DNA of 64,000 nt. It comes from Dissophora ornata. Lineage: Eukaryota; Mortierellomycota; Mortierellomycetes; Mortierellales; Mortierellaceae. Of the stretch, positions 46,555 through 57,356 are shown one piece after another. The position numbers were made by a program, and so were the translations under genes. The notes under the pieces are model-generated. The model worked only from the letters and a program-made list of their open reading frames with translations. It did no database searches and was not told where the DNA came from. The first letter of the stretch is position 1; every line of letters begins with the position of its first letter. The DNA lies in contig MU616617.1 of NCBI GenBank assembly GCA_025201705.1, positions 17,570 through 81,569 of the forward strand, in the 5' to 3' direction.

Positions 46555-46782
46555 TGCCGAGTGTCCTAATGTCACCGACGCAGGCCATAATTACTCTTCA
46601 GAAGGATAAAAACCTCACAAAACCCTAACAAAATCCTAGAAATCCTAAGCCTTAATAACCCCAAAAGAGCCCTGAAAACCCCCCAAAGGACATGCGGATG
46701 CGATTAATGCTATTGATAAGAAGCTTTAAAAAACTAAGGCACAGTGAATTTATCGCATGGCCTGCGTCAGTGACACTCGGCA
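46555..46782. mobile_element. Small terminal-inverted-repeat element (228 bp)
   Basis: Ends are inverted copies: TGCCGAGTGTC...GACGCAGGCCAT at 46556-46587 against ATGGCCTGCGTC...GACACTCGGCA at 46757-46782. The left copy has a few extra bases in the middle. The interior is non-coding and rich in imperfect AAAACCCTAA-like units. Immediately after the right end, AACAGGCC...GGCCTGTT (46783-46807) forms another short hairpin. The target duplication is not clear. Confidence 0.65.
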
Positions 46783-46807
46783 AACAGGCCCACACACGTG
46801 GCCTGTT

Positions 46808-47480
46808 CTGACGGTGTTAGTCCACTCTTCACTCTCCTTGTAAAGCTCTCGGCGTCTTCAGTCTAATCGATCGTCTCCAATTCACGACGCCACACTCAAA
46901 CTGTCACGGCTTCAAGGAAACGTATCACCACACGAAAGTTGAGGAGAAGCGCTTGGACCAACGGTGCAACTCTTTTTCCCCTGGATTACCACATGTACGG
47001 CGACACTTCATTCCATCGCAATTTTACATTTGAGGAAGACTGGTCGTGTTTATTATGCCACCGTGTCCTGCAGCACTAACGCATTTCGCTTTGCAACAGT
47101 TTTGCCTGTGCAACGCTTTAGAATTCAGGTGTAGGCCAGTACGGTGTGAACTTCACGAGGACTACAAAACACGAAGGTAAGGATGCCAACAATGTAGCCG
47201 CCCAGCGTCTCCAATGCAAAGGGGGCTCATCTAACTAAATAGAGCGCCGCCTATTCACATCGTTAATTGCTGCAGTTTGTATTCTAGGGGGCAAGCACCA
47301 GGCGCTCCTCAAGGCGCTGCTGACGCCGGTTGCTGCGAATCGATAAATCTTACTCTACATACGGGCAGGCAAGTTTACTTCAGTGGTAGCATTAATAGGC
47401 CGCGGAGAAATTCTTTGTGCCTTCTGACAAAGTCATGTTTCTTAAAATTGCTAGCCCAGAGGCAGCCATTGGTGATCAAG
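46808..47480. other. Upstream region of the tuberin gene
   Basis: No coding feature supported. The plus frame is open from 47277 into the tuberin gene but has no ATG before 47481, so 47277-47480 is most likely leader, or the end of a first intron (GCAG and TAG acceptor-like sites near 47275-47286). Confidence 0.5.
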
Positions 47481-50400
47481 ATGACAAGCAAACCAAAGCC
47501 TACGTCGTCATCCAAGTTAAACAGCTTCTTCAAGTTCCGTATGTCGTCAAGGGAGACAACATTACATGAGACACTGCGACTGGATTCCGCCAAGCCTTCT
47601 GATCCTATTGACGCGAACGAGATTGTGCAGCAGCTCCTACCAGGGGCGAATTCACTGCAATCACGCCTCAGGACATTGGATGAACTGAGCAAGATTATTC
47701 AGAACTATCCATTCCAACATATCAGCGAGCTCTGGGTTGCAGTCGAGGATCTTTTGGAGGCTGGCGTGCCACACAACGCTCGAAAGGCGGCATGGCACTT
47801 TATGGTTGCCTGTATCAAGGGCCAGTTCGAGGATCTTGGCATGTTGCGAGCAATCTTTTACCAGGCGATCAATAATCACGAGATCTGGGAGGATTTTGAT
47901 GACAAACTTCAAGCACTCAAGGAGTTGACGAAAGATGGGCGCGATGTCTACGGGTTTGAAAAGAACATTGTGAGGATGTTAGCGCATTGGATTGAGTCGA
48001 GCTTTGATCAAGCCAAGGTTACGCAGCATATGAGTCAGCAGCGACTGGGCATGCAAAAGTCAACGACATCTCTAGCGACGCTTAGCAGTACACCGCAACT
48101 CATTCTCCTTCAAAAGCCAATTCCTCACTTTGACACGACGATGGCGCTTTTGATTAACGTCGTCAGATTCAACTTTGTGTTTTTCGAGGAACTGGAGATT
48201 GCGAACCTCCTGGATCTGCTACACACGATATGCATCAACGCCCCAGAGGACACACCGCATGCGATAGTATTTCTGGACGTCATTGTGCGGTATGGCTACG
48301 TACCTACTGAGGGCCTCTCAACTTTTTTGAAGATTCTTTGCCTCACGACCGTATCCGACCTGTACATGGATCAGGCATGGACAATCACCAACAATCTCAT
48401 GAAGAGCCACAGCAAACACAGCGCTATCCGACTCTTGTGCCTCAACCTGAGGTTGAAGGATGAGTCATCGCTCTCGGTTAACCAGACGAGAGTCGTCCAG
48501 GGGTCCATCAGGCTGCTACAGCGTTCAGTGTGGAGCAGTAACCCGATCGACACCCTCTCTGTCTCTTATTCGACAATCCTGTGGTCCTTGAAAAGCGCAG
48601 TGGAATTTAAATCGAGGGAAATTGATCTAGACATTATCCGGAGCCTGAGTGTCTTGTTGCAGACGCATCATGCGAATGTAGGCGACCTCGAGTACGAAAT
48701 CATCCTTGATATCTTGGAGCGACTTTCGGGTCTTGTCAACGAAAAACCGACAGGCGACATTTCAACCGTAAAACCGTTCGTCTTTCGATTGGGATCGAAC
48801 TCAGCAGCTACTACCCAGCAACAGCCGCAGAGTCCTCTCCGGGATGCATATGGGGGACTTTTATTCCATTTCATCAGTCTCTACAATGACAAGAGGATAA
48901 CGGGGATCGCCCCTCGACTAATGGGTCTGCTGGCGTCATTGCAGGATCACCTTCCAGAAGATACAATGTTGCTGCTGCTCGAGTATTACTATTCGGAGCA
49001 TCAGTTCTACCCATATACCCCAAACTGGTTGGAGAGACTGCACAACCTAGTCCAAGTCTCAGTCATTCGAGATAAGCGTCCTAAGGTCCGATCGAAGGCA
49101 CTGTTGGTTGCTCTGGATGTGTACGAGTCTTCTCTGGAATTTTTTCAAGAGGAGATCACCACGATAGTATTCATGGATGTATTTGATAGTCTGGAGTCGG
49201 AAACAGACCGAGCACTGGCATCCCAAGTCTCTACGCTGCTGATCAACGCCACACGCATTGCATCAGACGATCTATTCACGAGGCTTCTGGATCGGATAGT
49301 TAACTGCATTCGTTGCACATGCCTCATTCCAAAACCGTCGCAGTCCGGATCAACTTTACAACCGTCGCTCGCTTCGCGCCTCGGAATGGCCTCATCATTG
49401 TCATCGTCGCTGTCGTCCAGTCATCACCTAGCACAGCCTCCAGGCCCACCAATTGCCTGCCAGTCACTATCAGCAGCTATTGGAATTATTGACTTGTTTC
49501 AGCATGCGTTGTACGATCCCAACGGCGCTTCGAGGGTCGATACTTTTTTCAGCCTGTTGGTCGGACTTGCTGTCAATCAAAGCATCCACAAAGCAAGCAG
49601 GCTGGTCCTTCTTGACTTTCTGCTATGTCTTCGTGTTGATCTGGATCACAGAATTTTCTGCTCGAGCGCGAGTACCATCGAGAGCATGACTGCGGCCACG
49701 GAACAATTGCTCAGCGAGGAGACAAGGCAGGATAAAGGCGGAGATCGACCTGGTGCTGCAGTTGCTGGTATCGGTCATATTAGATTTTCAGGGGCAACTG
49801 GATCCACACACCAGTCTTCTGCCGCAAGACAACAACATACCGAACCATCATCATCGCATCCCTCACTCAACTGGAAGCCGCTTATTCAAGGCAGGACCAT
49901 GCAGGCGAGCCCGTATGTCATTTCTTACCTAGAGATTGCCTCGACAACTTCCGACACCTTGAGCGACGAGACCCTACCAGCTCCGATGGTCGGATGCGCT
50001 AAAGTGATCCTCAACATCCCGCTATATATGACCGGTGTCCTGTCGATTTTGGAGCAGGAAAGGGATTTTGAAATCTACTCGTTCGTCATTCAACGGCTGC
50101 CATCCCAGCTCTTCAACAAGCACCTGTTCTGCAACAGCTCGGAGCAGATCACGAGACTCCACAGTGTCCTTGTGGATATGACTTTGAGAGACAAGATCCC
50201 AGACTCACTCCGGAACTTGCCCCTCAGTGCCAAGCGACATAACATCCACATCCTTGCCTACAAAGTCCTGGTCATTCTGCTCTGCTACCACAGCAAGTTC
50301 AGCACCAATGAGTCGCACGATCTTGTGCAAGCATTCGTAGCTGGTCTATTACGCCAGGCAACTTGCGCCAAGATTTGTATCCATGCCCTAGTTGTGTGTT

Positions 50401-53400
50401 GTTATGAGCTACCCCAATCAATGACCAAGCATCTGTCGGGCACGGTCCTGAAGCTTTCGCAAATCATGTCGACTGCAACTATCAGCGTGCATATTCTCGA
50501 GTTCTTGTCGACAGTCGCCCGACTGCCCATGCTATACTCAAACTTTGTCGGGGATGACTACAGGCGTGTGTTTGGTATTGCCCTCAAATATATTCAGTAC
50601 ACGCACAGTGTGGCCGGTAACGCTCACATAACACCCTCTCCCTCGACGCCGTCTTCAGCGGTATCGTCACCGATGTCGCCATCCGGAGCCCCCCAGGCGC
50701 AAACATCAGCAGGTGCACGAGCTCTACCGCAGTATGTGTTGATCATGGCATACCAGGTTATCGATGTCTGGTTCATGCTTCAGAGACTGCCAGAGCGAAG
50801 AAAGTATGTGCCGTACATCATTCGGAACCTTCTCATGGCGAATGAGCCCGGGAAGAAAGTAGACGAGCAGACAGAAACATGTCTCGACATGCTGTCTCGT
50901 TATTCGTATGCGAATTGCGAACCCAAGCCAAAAGTCTCGTTGATTCAGCAAATTCTGGTTGGATCTACAAACAAGACCGGAAAAGTTGTCACCAAAACAT
51001 GGCTTCTTGGAACATCGTTTATTACAGTCAGGACTGCCCACAATGTTGGATGGGCAGAGATCACGACCCGAAGGGCATCTGGCACGGCTTCGTTCTTACT
51101 CAAGATCGAAAATGAGATGTTTTTGCATTCCTCTGAAGAGCTGGATTTCTCCACCTTGCCTGGACTGCTGAGGCTACAGGAAGAGGCGTTTCCGATTGAT
51201 GCTGTCGCTCAACAGTCTACAGGTATATCTGGCATTAGTGGAGATAACACGATAGATAGCGAGCAACCCTCAGAGCCATCTCAGGAAGCCGAAAGCCGAC
51301 GAGAAGAACAGCACCTGGCAGCAGTTTCGGGGTTGTCGCAGAGGCTCTTGACCGAGCCACGACCCTCATGGCTCTCGCCGCGGTCAACACCGCATCACAC
51401 CCCCCAGCACACGCCACTACATACCCCGCTGCACACCCCTCATCACACCCCGAAGCAGTCCCCTCTTCCATCCGGCGACAACACACCTTCCAGCTCTCCT
51501 CCTTTACGATCATTTTTGAGCAATGCAGTGTCCAAGTCAGCTTTTGAGGGCGGCCACCATCGTGTACAGACTGCGCCCGCAGAGCACGTAGCCGTATTCT
51601 CGTCTTCGTCGCTTCATCCGCTACAAGAGTCCGGCGCGCCAGCACATAGCCAGGATGACGGATCGGGTGATATTGACAGTAAGATCAACCACATTCTGCC
51701 TACGCAAGTAGATGCAGCACAGTTTGCGGGCCCGATGTCTGCAACCGCAGTAGGATCTTCTGCAACGGCGTCGGGGTTGATGACCAGCCTCGGAAGATCC
51801 AAATCTGCATCGGACCACTCGGGGCCGTCACACAAGCCTAATGTCAAGCATGCGGAGCTGAGTCGGGGACCACTCGGAGGCGCCTTGGAGCAGACAAAGT
51901 CACTGCTGTCGCACTCAGCCAGTGGCGTGAAACGAGATGATATGCGCCGGTCTATTTCCGTGGCTTCCTCGCGCAATAACAGCATCACAACAGCAATGGG
52001 CCGAGTTCATCGGTATGCGTTGGGTCATGATGACCACCGTCCGGTATTGGCAGAGAGCAGTACGGGTTATTATGATCGCGAAAGTAGCGCGGATGGTGGA
52101 AAGTCATTTGCGAAGACCAAGATGGAGACGTTTGTGGACCCAAGCTTCTTGTTTATGCAGCTGACCTCTTACCCTGATTTGATGGCGCGAGAGACACCAG
52201 TGCTGCTTGCAGATGACGATGCGACGAATCGAGCGTTAGGTGTCTTGGACAGGACACCAGTTGTTGACTTTCACAAAGTTGGAGTCCTTTATGTTGGGAA
52301 GGGACAGACGAAGGAGAGCGAGATTCTAGGGAATACTCATGGATCGTCCGAGTACACAAAGTTCCTGACAGGGCTGGGGTCGCTTGTCCGCCTGAAGAAT
52401 GCAAAGATCTATGCCGGAGGACTGGACTTGGAGATGGATCTGGATGGCGAATACGCTTACTCACATCAGGACGAAATCACCCAGATGGTTTTCCATGTTG
52501 CGACCATGATGCCGAACCATGCACATGACGTGAACTTTGATTTTAAGAAAAGGCATATTGGCAATGATTGGGTCACGATCGTGTTTAATGAGTCTGGACA
52601 GGATTACGACTTTGGGACCATTTCGGGACAGTTCAACTTCATGACACTGGTGGTGACGCCGGTGTCGATGGCGTCCGTGACATTTACAGAGGCGGCTAGC
52701 AGGATTAGCCAGCACCGCTCTGCAGCGGAAAACGGCGAACCACAAGCTTCTGCCATGAATGGAAGTAACGGTACGGCCGCTGGTGCCATGGGATCTACAT
52801 TCCCTTCAACAGCATCAACGTCCACTACAAACAGTGCAACAGCAGCGCCGACAGCGGCCACGGCTACGACCACAGGATCTGTACAGCCGTTCAAGAACGT
52901 ATGGTTCAAAGTATTGATGCTGCGGCGACCCGACATGCCCGAGATTGGACCTTTGGCGACGCCTAAGATTATTAGTGCATCCGAGCTGGCGCGGTTCACA
53001 CGGCAGATGGCCTTGCACGCCAACATCTATGCACAGGTTTATTTCCAGCACCTACAGAACTCTGTGGAATATGTTTCGAATTGGCAGGAGCGCCTGCGAC
53101 AGATCAAGCGTGTCAAAGAGAGGGTGCAGAGCAGCGGCGCGGGCGCAGGCGGATCTGGGGCCGGAGCTGGAAGTGGTGTAGGAGGAGCAAATACCACGAC
53201 GGCGACCGGCGCAGGAGCTGGCGGAGCTACTGGAGGATCTTCGTCTTCAGGAGTCGGAAATGTTGGTAACAGGGGCGGTGTTGGCTCCAACTTAGGTGCA
53301 CCAGGATCTTCCGGCAACTATTCATCTGTTGTAGGTGGAGGAAACCAAGGCGGAGGAAATGGCGGTTCTAGTATCGGATTGGGACTTGGGTTGGGACTTG

Positions 53401-53552
53401 GGTTAGGATCTTCGTCCTCGTCGTCAACATCGGCATTTGGAACGGCCAATACGTCAGGAGCTGGAGGCGGAAGTGGAGGAGCGGCTTCGCAAGGTCAACA
53501 GGGGAGCATCATGAGTCTGGAGCCTTTTGTTGATTTCACTCGATATGCATAA
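47481..53552 (+). CDS. TSC2: Tuberin homologue, Rheb GTPase-activating protein (TSC2)
   Basis: GAP of the Rheb GTPase in the TSC1-TSC2 complex, a brake on TORC1. Uninterrupted frame of 2023 residues from the first in-frame ATG; length is in the range of tuberins. The N-terminal two thirds are helical HEAT-like (e.g. LHNLVQVSVIRDKRPKVRSK, DFEIYSFVIQRLPSQLFNKH), matching the tuberin region. A disordered Ser/Pro/His segment follows, including (HTPxHTP) repeats near 51400. The RapGAP domain (about 1560-1750) reads VGVLYVGKGQTKESEILGNT, FLTGLGSLVRL, YSHQDEITQMVFHVATMMPN, then IGNDWVTIVFNESGQDYDFG with the catalytic Asn thumb in GND, and GQFNFMTLVVTPVS. The C-terminal ~150 residues are Gly/Ser/Ala-rich. 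An upstream 5' exon cannot be excluded. Confidence 0.92.
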   Translation: MTSKPKPTSSSKLNSFFKFRMSSRETTLHETLRLDSAKPSDPIDANEIVQQLLPGANSLQSRLRTLDELSKIIQNYPFQHISELWVAVEDLLEAGVPHNARKAAWHFMVACIKGQFEDLGMLRAIFYQAINNHEIWEDFDDKLQALKELTKDGRDVYGFEKNIVRMLAHWIESSFDQAKVTQHMSQQRLGMQKSTTSLATLSSTPQLILLQKPIPHFDTTMALLINVVRFNFVFFEELEIANLLDLLHTICINAPEDTPHAIVFLDVIVRYGYVPTEGLSTFLKILCLTTVSDLYMDQAWTITNNLMKSHSKHSAIRLLCLNLRLKDESSLSVNQTRVVQGSIRLLQRSVWSSNPIDTLSVSYSTILWSLKSAVEFKSREIDLDIIRSLSVLLQTHHANVGDLEYEIILDILERLSGLVNEKPTGDISTVKPFVFRLGSNSAATTQQQPQSPLRDAYGGLLFHFISLYNDKRITGIAPRLMGLLASLQDHLPEDTMLLLLEYYYSEHQFYPYTPNWLERLHNLVQVSVIRDKRPKVRSKALLVALDVYESSLEFFQEEITTIVFMDVFDSLESETDRALASQVSTLLINATRIASDDLFTRLLDRIVNCIRCTCLIPKPSQSGSTLQPSLASRLGMASSLSSSLSSSHHLAQPPGPPIACQSLSAAIGIIDLFQHALYDPNGASRVDTFFSLLVGLAVNQSIHKASRLVLLDFLLCLRVDLDHRIFCSSASTIESMTAATEQLLSEETRQDKGGDRPGAAVAGIGHIRFSGATGSTHQSSAARQQHTEPSSSHPSLNWKPLIQGRTMQASPYVISYLEIASTTSDTLSDETLPAPMVGCAKVILNIPLYMTGVLSILEQERDFEIYSFVIQRLPSQLFNKHLFCNSSEQITRLHSVLVDMTLRDKIPDSLRNLPLSAKRHNIHILAYKVLVILLCYHSKFSTNESHDLVQAFVAGLLRQATCAKICIHALVVCCYELPQSMTKHLSGTVLKLSQIMSTATISVHILEFLSTVARLPMLYSNFVGDDYRRVFGIALKYIQYTHSVAGNAHITPSPSTPSSAVSSPMSPSGAPQAQTSAGARALPQYVLIMAYQVIDVWFMLQRLPERRKYVPYIIRNLLMANEPGKKVDEQTETCLDMLSRYSYANCEPKPKVSLIQQILVGSTNKTGKVVTKTWLLGTSFITVRTAHNVGWAEITTRRASGTASFLLKIENEMFLHSSEELDFSTLPGLLRLQEEAFPIDAVAQQSTGISGISGDNTIDSEQPSEPSQEAESRREEQHLAAVSGLSQRLLTEPRPSWLSPRSTPHHTPQHTPLHTPLHTPHHTPKQSPLPSGDNTPSSSPPLRSFLSNAVSKSAFEGGHHRVQTAPAEHVAVFSSSSLHPLQESGAPAHSQDDGSGDIDSKINHILPTQVDAAQFAGPMSATAVGSSATASGLMTSLGRSKSASDHSGPSHKPNVKHAELSRGPLGGALEQTKSLLSHSASGVKRDDMRRSISVASSRNNSITTAMGRVHRYALGHDDHRPVLAESSTGYYDRESSADGGKSFAKTKMETFVDPSFLFMQLTSYPDLMARETPVLLADDDATNRALGVLDRTPVVDFHKVGVLYVGKGQTKESEILGNTHGSSEYTKFLTGLGSLVRLKNAKIYAGGLDLEMDLDGEYAYSHQDEITQMVFHVATMMPNHAHDVNFDFKKRHIGNDWVTIVFNESGQDYDFGTISGQFNFMTLVVTPVSMASVTFTEAASRISQHRSAAENGEPQASAMNGSNGTAAGAMGSTFPSTASTSTTNSATAAPTAATATTTGSVQPFKNVWFKVLMLRRPDMPEIGPLATPKIISASELARFTRQMALHANIYAQVYFQHLQNSVEYVSNWQERLRQIKRVKERVQSSGAGAGGSGAGAGSGVGGANTTTATGAGAGGATGGSSSSGVGNVGNRGGVGSNLGAPGSSGNYSSVVGGGNQGGGNGGSSIGLGLGLGLGLGSSSSSSTSAFGTANTSGAGGGSGGAASQGQQGSIMSLEPFVDFTRYA

Positions 53553-54799
53553 TATATCGCTTTGTTTTGCATGCATGCCTTCGCGTGTTTCGTTTTATTG
53601 CAATGGTCATCAATTTTTGCGTGAATGTACATATTGGTTGCCATGAATGTGAGACGCTAAAAGTTGACTTGGCATATTAAGGACGTGAAGTTAGCAAGTA
53701 CTATGGCATCAGTATGACTCTCTGCAGGACTCACCTCCCGCTCGGCAGGGAACGAAGTTGCTCTGATTCACCTGCTAGAGCTAAGGAGGCCGGGTTGCTA
53801 TTTACTAGATGTTTCTACGCGAAGAAAAGACATTACCTTTTTTAGTAGTAGATATTTATTGTCCATTTCATTTATTAATCGGCGGTGGAGATATTAAAGC
53901 CGGTCCAAAAAAGATTTTTATCGGGTCCTCGTTAAGTTGAATTGGGACCACGGACATGTAAAAAATTTCCAACCAACTTGTTCCTCACGTTTCCAGCATT
54001 CCGGTTTTGCTGGAAACACAGGGAACAACATCACCACAAACTTCTCATAGGCGGAGTCTCAGTTAAAGACTACTCGGACCCTGCACAAACGCACATTTCT
54101 GCCATGTTATTGGAGCGTAAAATAATATTATCGGGGATTGATGAAAAAGAGATTGATGGGCCCACAGAAAGTACTACGAAAGTACGAAGCACATATTTTA
54201 GGCGATCATGTTCGAGTCATCACATGTAGAATCAGGGCTGGTGAGACCCATGCGCCTATGCTACATGAATTTTGAAGACCTGGCGATAGAAGAAAACTTA
54301 TCTATTGTGGCACAGGACTAAGCATCCGAACTCTCCATTGGGCTCAATCATCAGGGGATGGAGCGAAGGAATATGGATCAAGACATTACCGTCAGTGGAG
54401 TCGCTTTTTTGGTTTCTTGCACAAATCCAAATTCAGGACTCAGTGCTGCAGGAAATTATTCTGTTCGGATACAGGAAACGTTATTTGCATTTTTTTGTGG
54501 CCAAATCGACCGGCGTTTGGCTTATTTATTACGTCTATTGTTCTATGTTGCAGGAGTCCGGTTATTGAGTGGCGAGTATGTGAAGGGCGAGAGGTTGGAA
54601 AGGGGGTGACTGTGTTAATCTATGTGGCATGAATTTGACGGTTTGAGGGACATGTGGGGAAAGATGAAAAGAGGAGGCAATCGGGGTATGATTACGCCTG
54701 CGAAAACGTTTGCACCCTTCTTCCCGGAGATCCACAGAGCCTTGGCCTTCCAATCTGCCTGTTGGGGGGGTTTTCTGGTTCTTGTTGTCGATACGTTAT
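53553..54799. other. Intergenic stretch, no gene seen
   Basis: Between convergent tuberin and RlpA-like genes. AT-rich, with short open frames on the plus strand (53942-54229, 54358-54609) that lack family features, introns or codon bias. Confidence 0.5.
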
Positions 54800-55297
54800 T
54801 TAGACGTAGTGCCAGTCGATGTTCAAGATACCAGTGCTCAAAGAGCCAATCTGCTTGAAGGCAGCGGGGGAAAGATCGAGCGAACCAAAGGCGCACTGAT
54901 CGCCAGGGCACTTGTCAACAATTTGGGCCAGGACAGTCTTGCCGTTGCTCTTGTTGACGATCTGGACGGTGCGACCGCAGGCAGGGTTACCCCAGGACTC
55001 GGTACCCATCTGGTGAGCGTTCAAGGCAACGATGGGCTGGGTCTCGCCGTCCCAGTTGATGTTGCAGGCGCCGTACGAGTCGGTGAACCAGGTGGCCTTG
55101 CCGGTGTACTGGATTGAGGAAGAGAATTCGTCAACGGACGAAGCGACCTTGACCTCAGCATCGGAAGCGACGTTGACGGGTACGTCCAAGGCAGTTACGG
55201 AGGGAGAGGGAGAGGCGGTGGGAGAGGCGATGGGGGCGGCCGAGGAGATGGCGGCGATGGCGAGAGCGACGAAAGCGGCGGGGGTGAACTTGACCAT
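54800..55297 (-). CDS. Secreted double-psi beta-barrel protein (RlpA/expansin-like, barwin fold)
   Basis: Single exon, 165 residues, starting at MVKFTPAAF; the open frame upstream is leader. A signal peptide (MVKFTPAAFVALAIAAISSA) and Pro/Ser/Thr-Ala linker (~20-60) precede a single DPBB domain. This reads YTGKATWFTDSYGACNINWD, VALNAHQM, NPACGRTVQIVN, VLAQIVDKCPGDQCAFGSLD and LSPAAFKQIGSLSTGILNIDW. Such small proteins are common fungal cell-wall proteins related to RlpA, cerato-platanin-adjacent and plant natriuretic-peptide-like barwins. The Asp of VDKCPG and the Cys pairs are conserved. The C-terminal carbohydrate-binding domain of true expansins is absent, so wall loosening by itself is doubtful. 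C-ending codon bias suggests strong expression. Confidence 0.9.
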   Translation of the reverse strand: MVKFTPAAFVALAIAAISSAAPIASPTASPSPSVTALDVPVNVASDAEVKVASSVDEFSSSIQYTGKATWFTDSYGACNINWDGETQPIVALNAHQMGTESWGNPACGRTVQIVNKSNGKTVLAQIVDKCPGDQCAFGSLDLSPAAFKQIGSLSTGILNIDWHYV

Positions 55298-55445
55298 GAT
55301 GAAAGATAGGTTGTTGAAGGGAGGGTAGTTGTGGTAACTAGTGGGGGCAGTCTTGAGCGAGAGTAGGGTAAGGGCTTGCGAAGGTAGGCAGGAGAATCGA
55401 GCTCGAATGGTTGATTGAAGATCTAAAAACCAGGGTGGATGGGCT

Positions 55446-55456
55446 CCTTTTATAAG
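55446..55456 (-). promoter_or_regulatory. TATA box of the RlpA-like gene
   Basis: The minus strand reads CTTATAAAAGG, a strong TATA-box match about 150 bp before the start codon, consistent with an inducible or highly expressed gene. Confidence 0.5.
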
Positions 55457-57356
55457 ACAAATGTCCAACAGGACAAGTTAGAGTAGGGTGCATGGAGTCG
55501 GGACTTTGGAGCCCTCAGGAACAGCAGCGCCGTTCCGCTTTGTGATTAGAGTTGAGTTTGTACCTGTATTGTTGCTTGCGGCTGGCCTCCTGATTCTCCG
55601 CCTGGAATGCCATTCGCCACACAGAAGTAGTCGCAAGTAAACTGGTGCCTGAGTGGGCAAGTGGGAGGGACCCAGGCCGGAATGTAATGTCTGTACCTGT
55701 GTACCTCGATAAGCTTTTTCGTCCATCATTCGTCCGAAACACAGCCAGATAGGAACAGGCGCAGCAAAACGGCTGGTGCCTGAGTTATCGAATAATCGAG
55801 GGCGAAACTGAGACATGGCGCAAGTCCTCTCAGCTCGTTTGGTGCCCCTGATCTATCTGTAAGCCTCTAAGTCTCGGGCATTCATCGATATAATTTTATC
55901 CGTCCCTGAGTTCCAGCTGAACAGCCTCTCTTATTAGCCAGACTCTCGCAGTACGAGCTTCTAATTAGCCAAGATTCAAAAAATAAACCCAGCCTGTTCC
56001 TGTTGGACGAAGATTAGTCCATGTGTATCAAGGAATATTTCCGCAGGTGACCGGATTTATATGAGGAGTACAGGGAATAGGGAGGAGTTTGGGATGTATG
56101 AATGTGCCGTAATGCCAATGTAAACAATGGCGCTGTTCTGTACGGTTTTTTTTGAAGAAAGCCGACGCAAATGGCTTGCTGAATGGTGTTTCTGTCGCTT
56201 GTCAATGCACATCGTGATAGCACAGACGACCTATTTCGCAATTTAGCGATAAAACAGCACAGCAGAAGAGCCTATGTATCCTCGCAATGCATTTTGCTCT
56301 CATTCCATGAGAGCTGTGGCCATGGCGTGGCATTAACCGTTTGTGGCACTAGCGCCCTGAGCCCTCGAAGGGCTTAATGTAATAAACTATGCTGTTTGAT
56401 TCTTGCAGCTCTGAAGGGACTTGTTCGAATCGGACGATGAAAATGGTGGTCAGTGTACCAAGGGTTCTGCGGTCAGTGGTCAGGGAACTATGACGCTGCC
56501 ATAACCTTCTTGGACCTTCTTGACTTTCTTTTTTTCAGCCCGACTCCGACTTCGCACCAACTCCCTTCTCACGCCTCCTTGTGACGTTGACTATTTGAAA
56601 CGTCATGAACTCCCATCCGGTGTCTCTGGCAGGTCTCAGATCTAGATCGGCAGGAGAGACAAGGTGCGACACTGCTGAAACTGGCACTATCAGACAGTTC
56701 TTTTGTCGGATACTTGGCATACTACACCACCAAAGCTCCAGACAGAGTTGAAGTTGTAGGTGGCTGGCCTAGTCTCAAACGTACGCCGCGGTTGAGTGGA
56801 GATATTTGATTGGGGAGCTCGTGTACATCTTTTGGGCATTCCTCTTTGCTTACGAACAACGTGTTGGCTCGGTTATCCACCAGAACGTCATGTTCTCAAT
56901 AATCTGAAGAATAAACCACGACTACATGCAGTCTAGTTTGGCCCTAGCGCGTTAGCGCTGGGCCTATTTTGTGTTCTTCTCATCCACAACAGAAAGTCAA
57001 AGGACTAGACTAGACTTTCAGACCCAACTTTCTTCTATGGATGAAATGCAGTGCATGCAAGCAAGTGGGGCGACGTCTGTGCCGCCACAAACACGAAAAC
57101 AATGCGCATGGTCGCATGGTGTAAGTTGTATATTGGTCCATGATTGATTTCGCTACAACCGCAAGGTATATTTTATGCTGAGGCCACATATGTAGACCAT
57201 TGAACCACACAAGCATATTGAATGCACAGTCGTAGTGTACCAATGCGGAGGAGTGTCTCGTCATCTACCCGTTTCGATTTTTAAGGACCGAGGGGAAGTG
57301 AGAGAGCCAGGAGAGAGAGCACACGCGTAAGATTGGGCCGACATGGGAATGATGGG
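55457..57356. other. Intergenic stretch, no gene seen
   Basis: About 1.9 kb without a supportable gene. Repeated short phrase CTGGTGCCTGAGT occurs at about 55644 and 55774. Open frames are short and overlap on both strands. It ends at the long-TIR element. Confidence 0.5.

Noticed and set aside
46610..46690. Telomere-like AACCCTAA units
   Set aside because: The units are irregular and few, lying inside a small TIR element; not an interstitial telomere tract.
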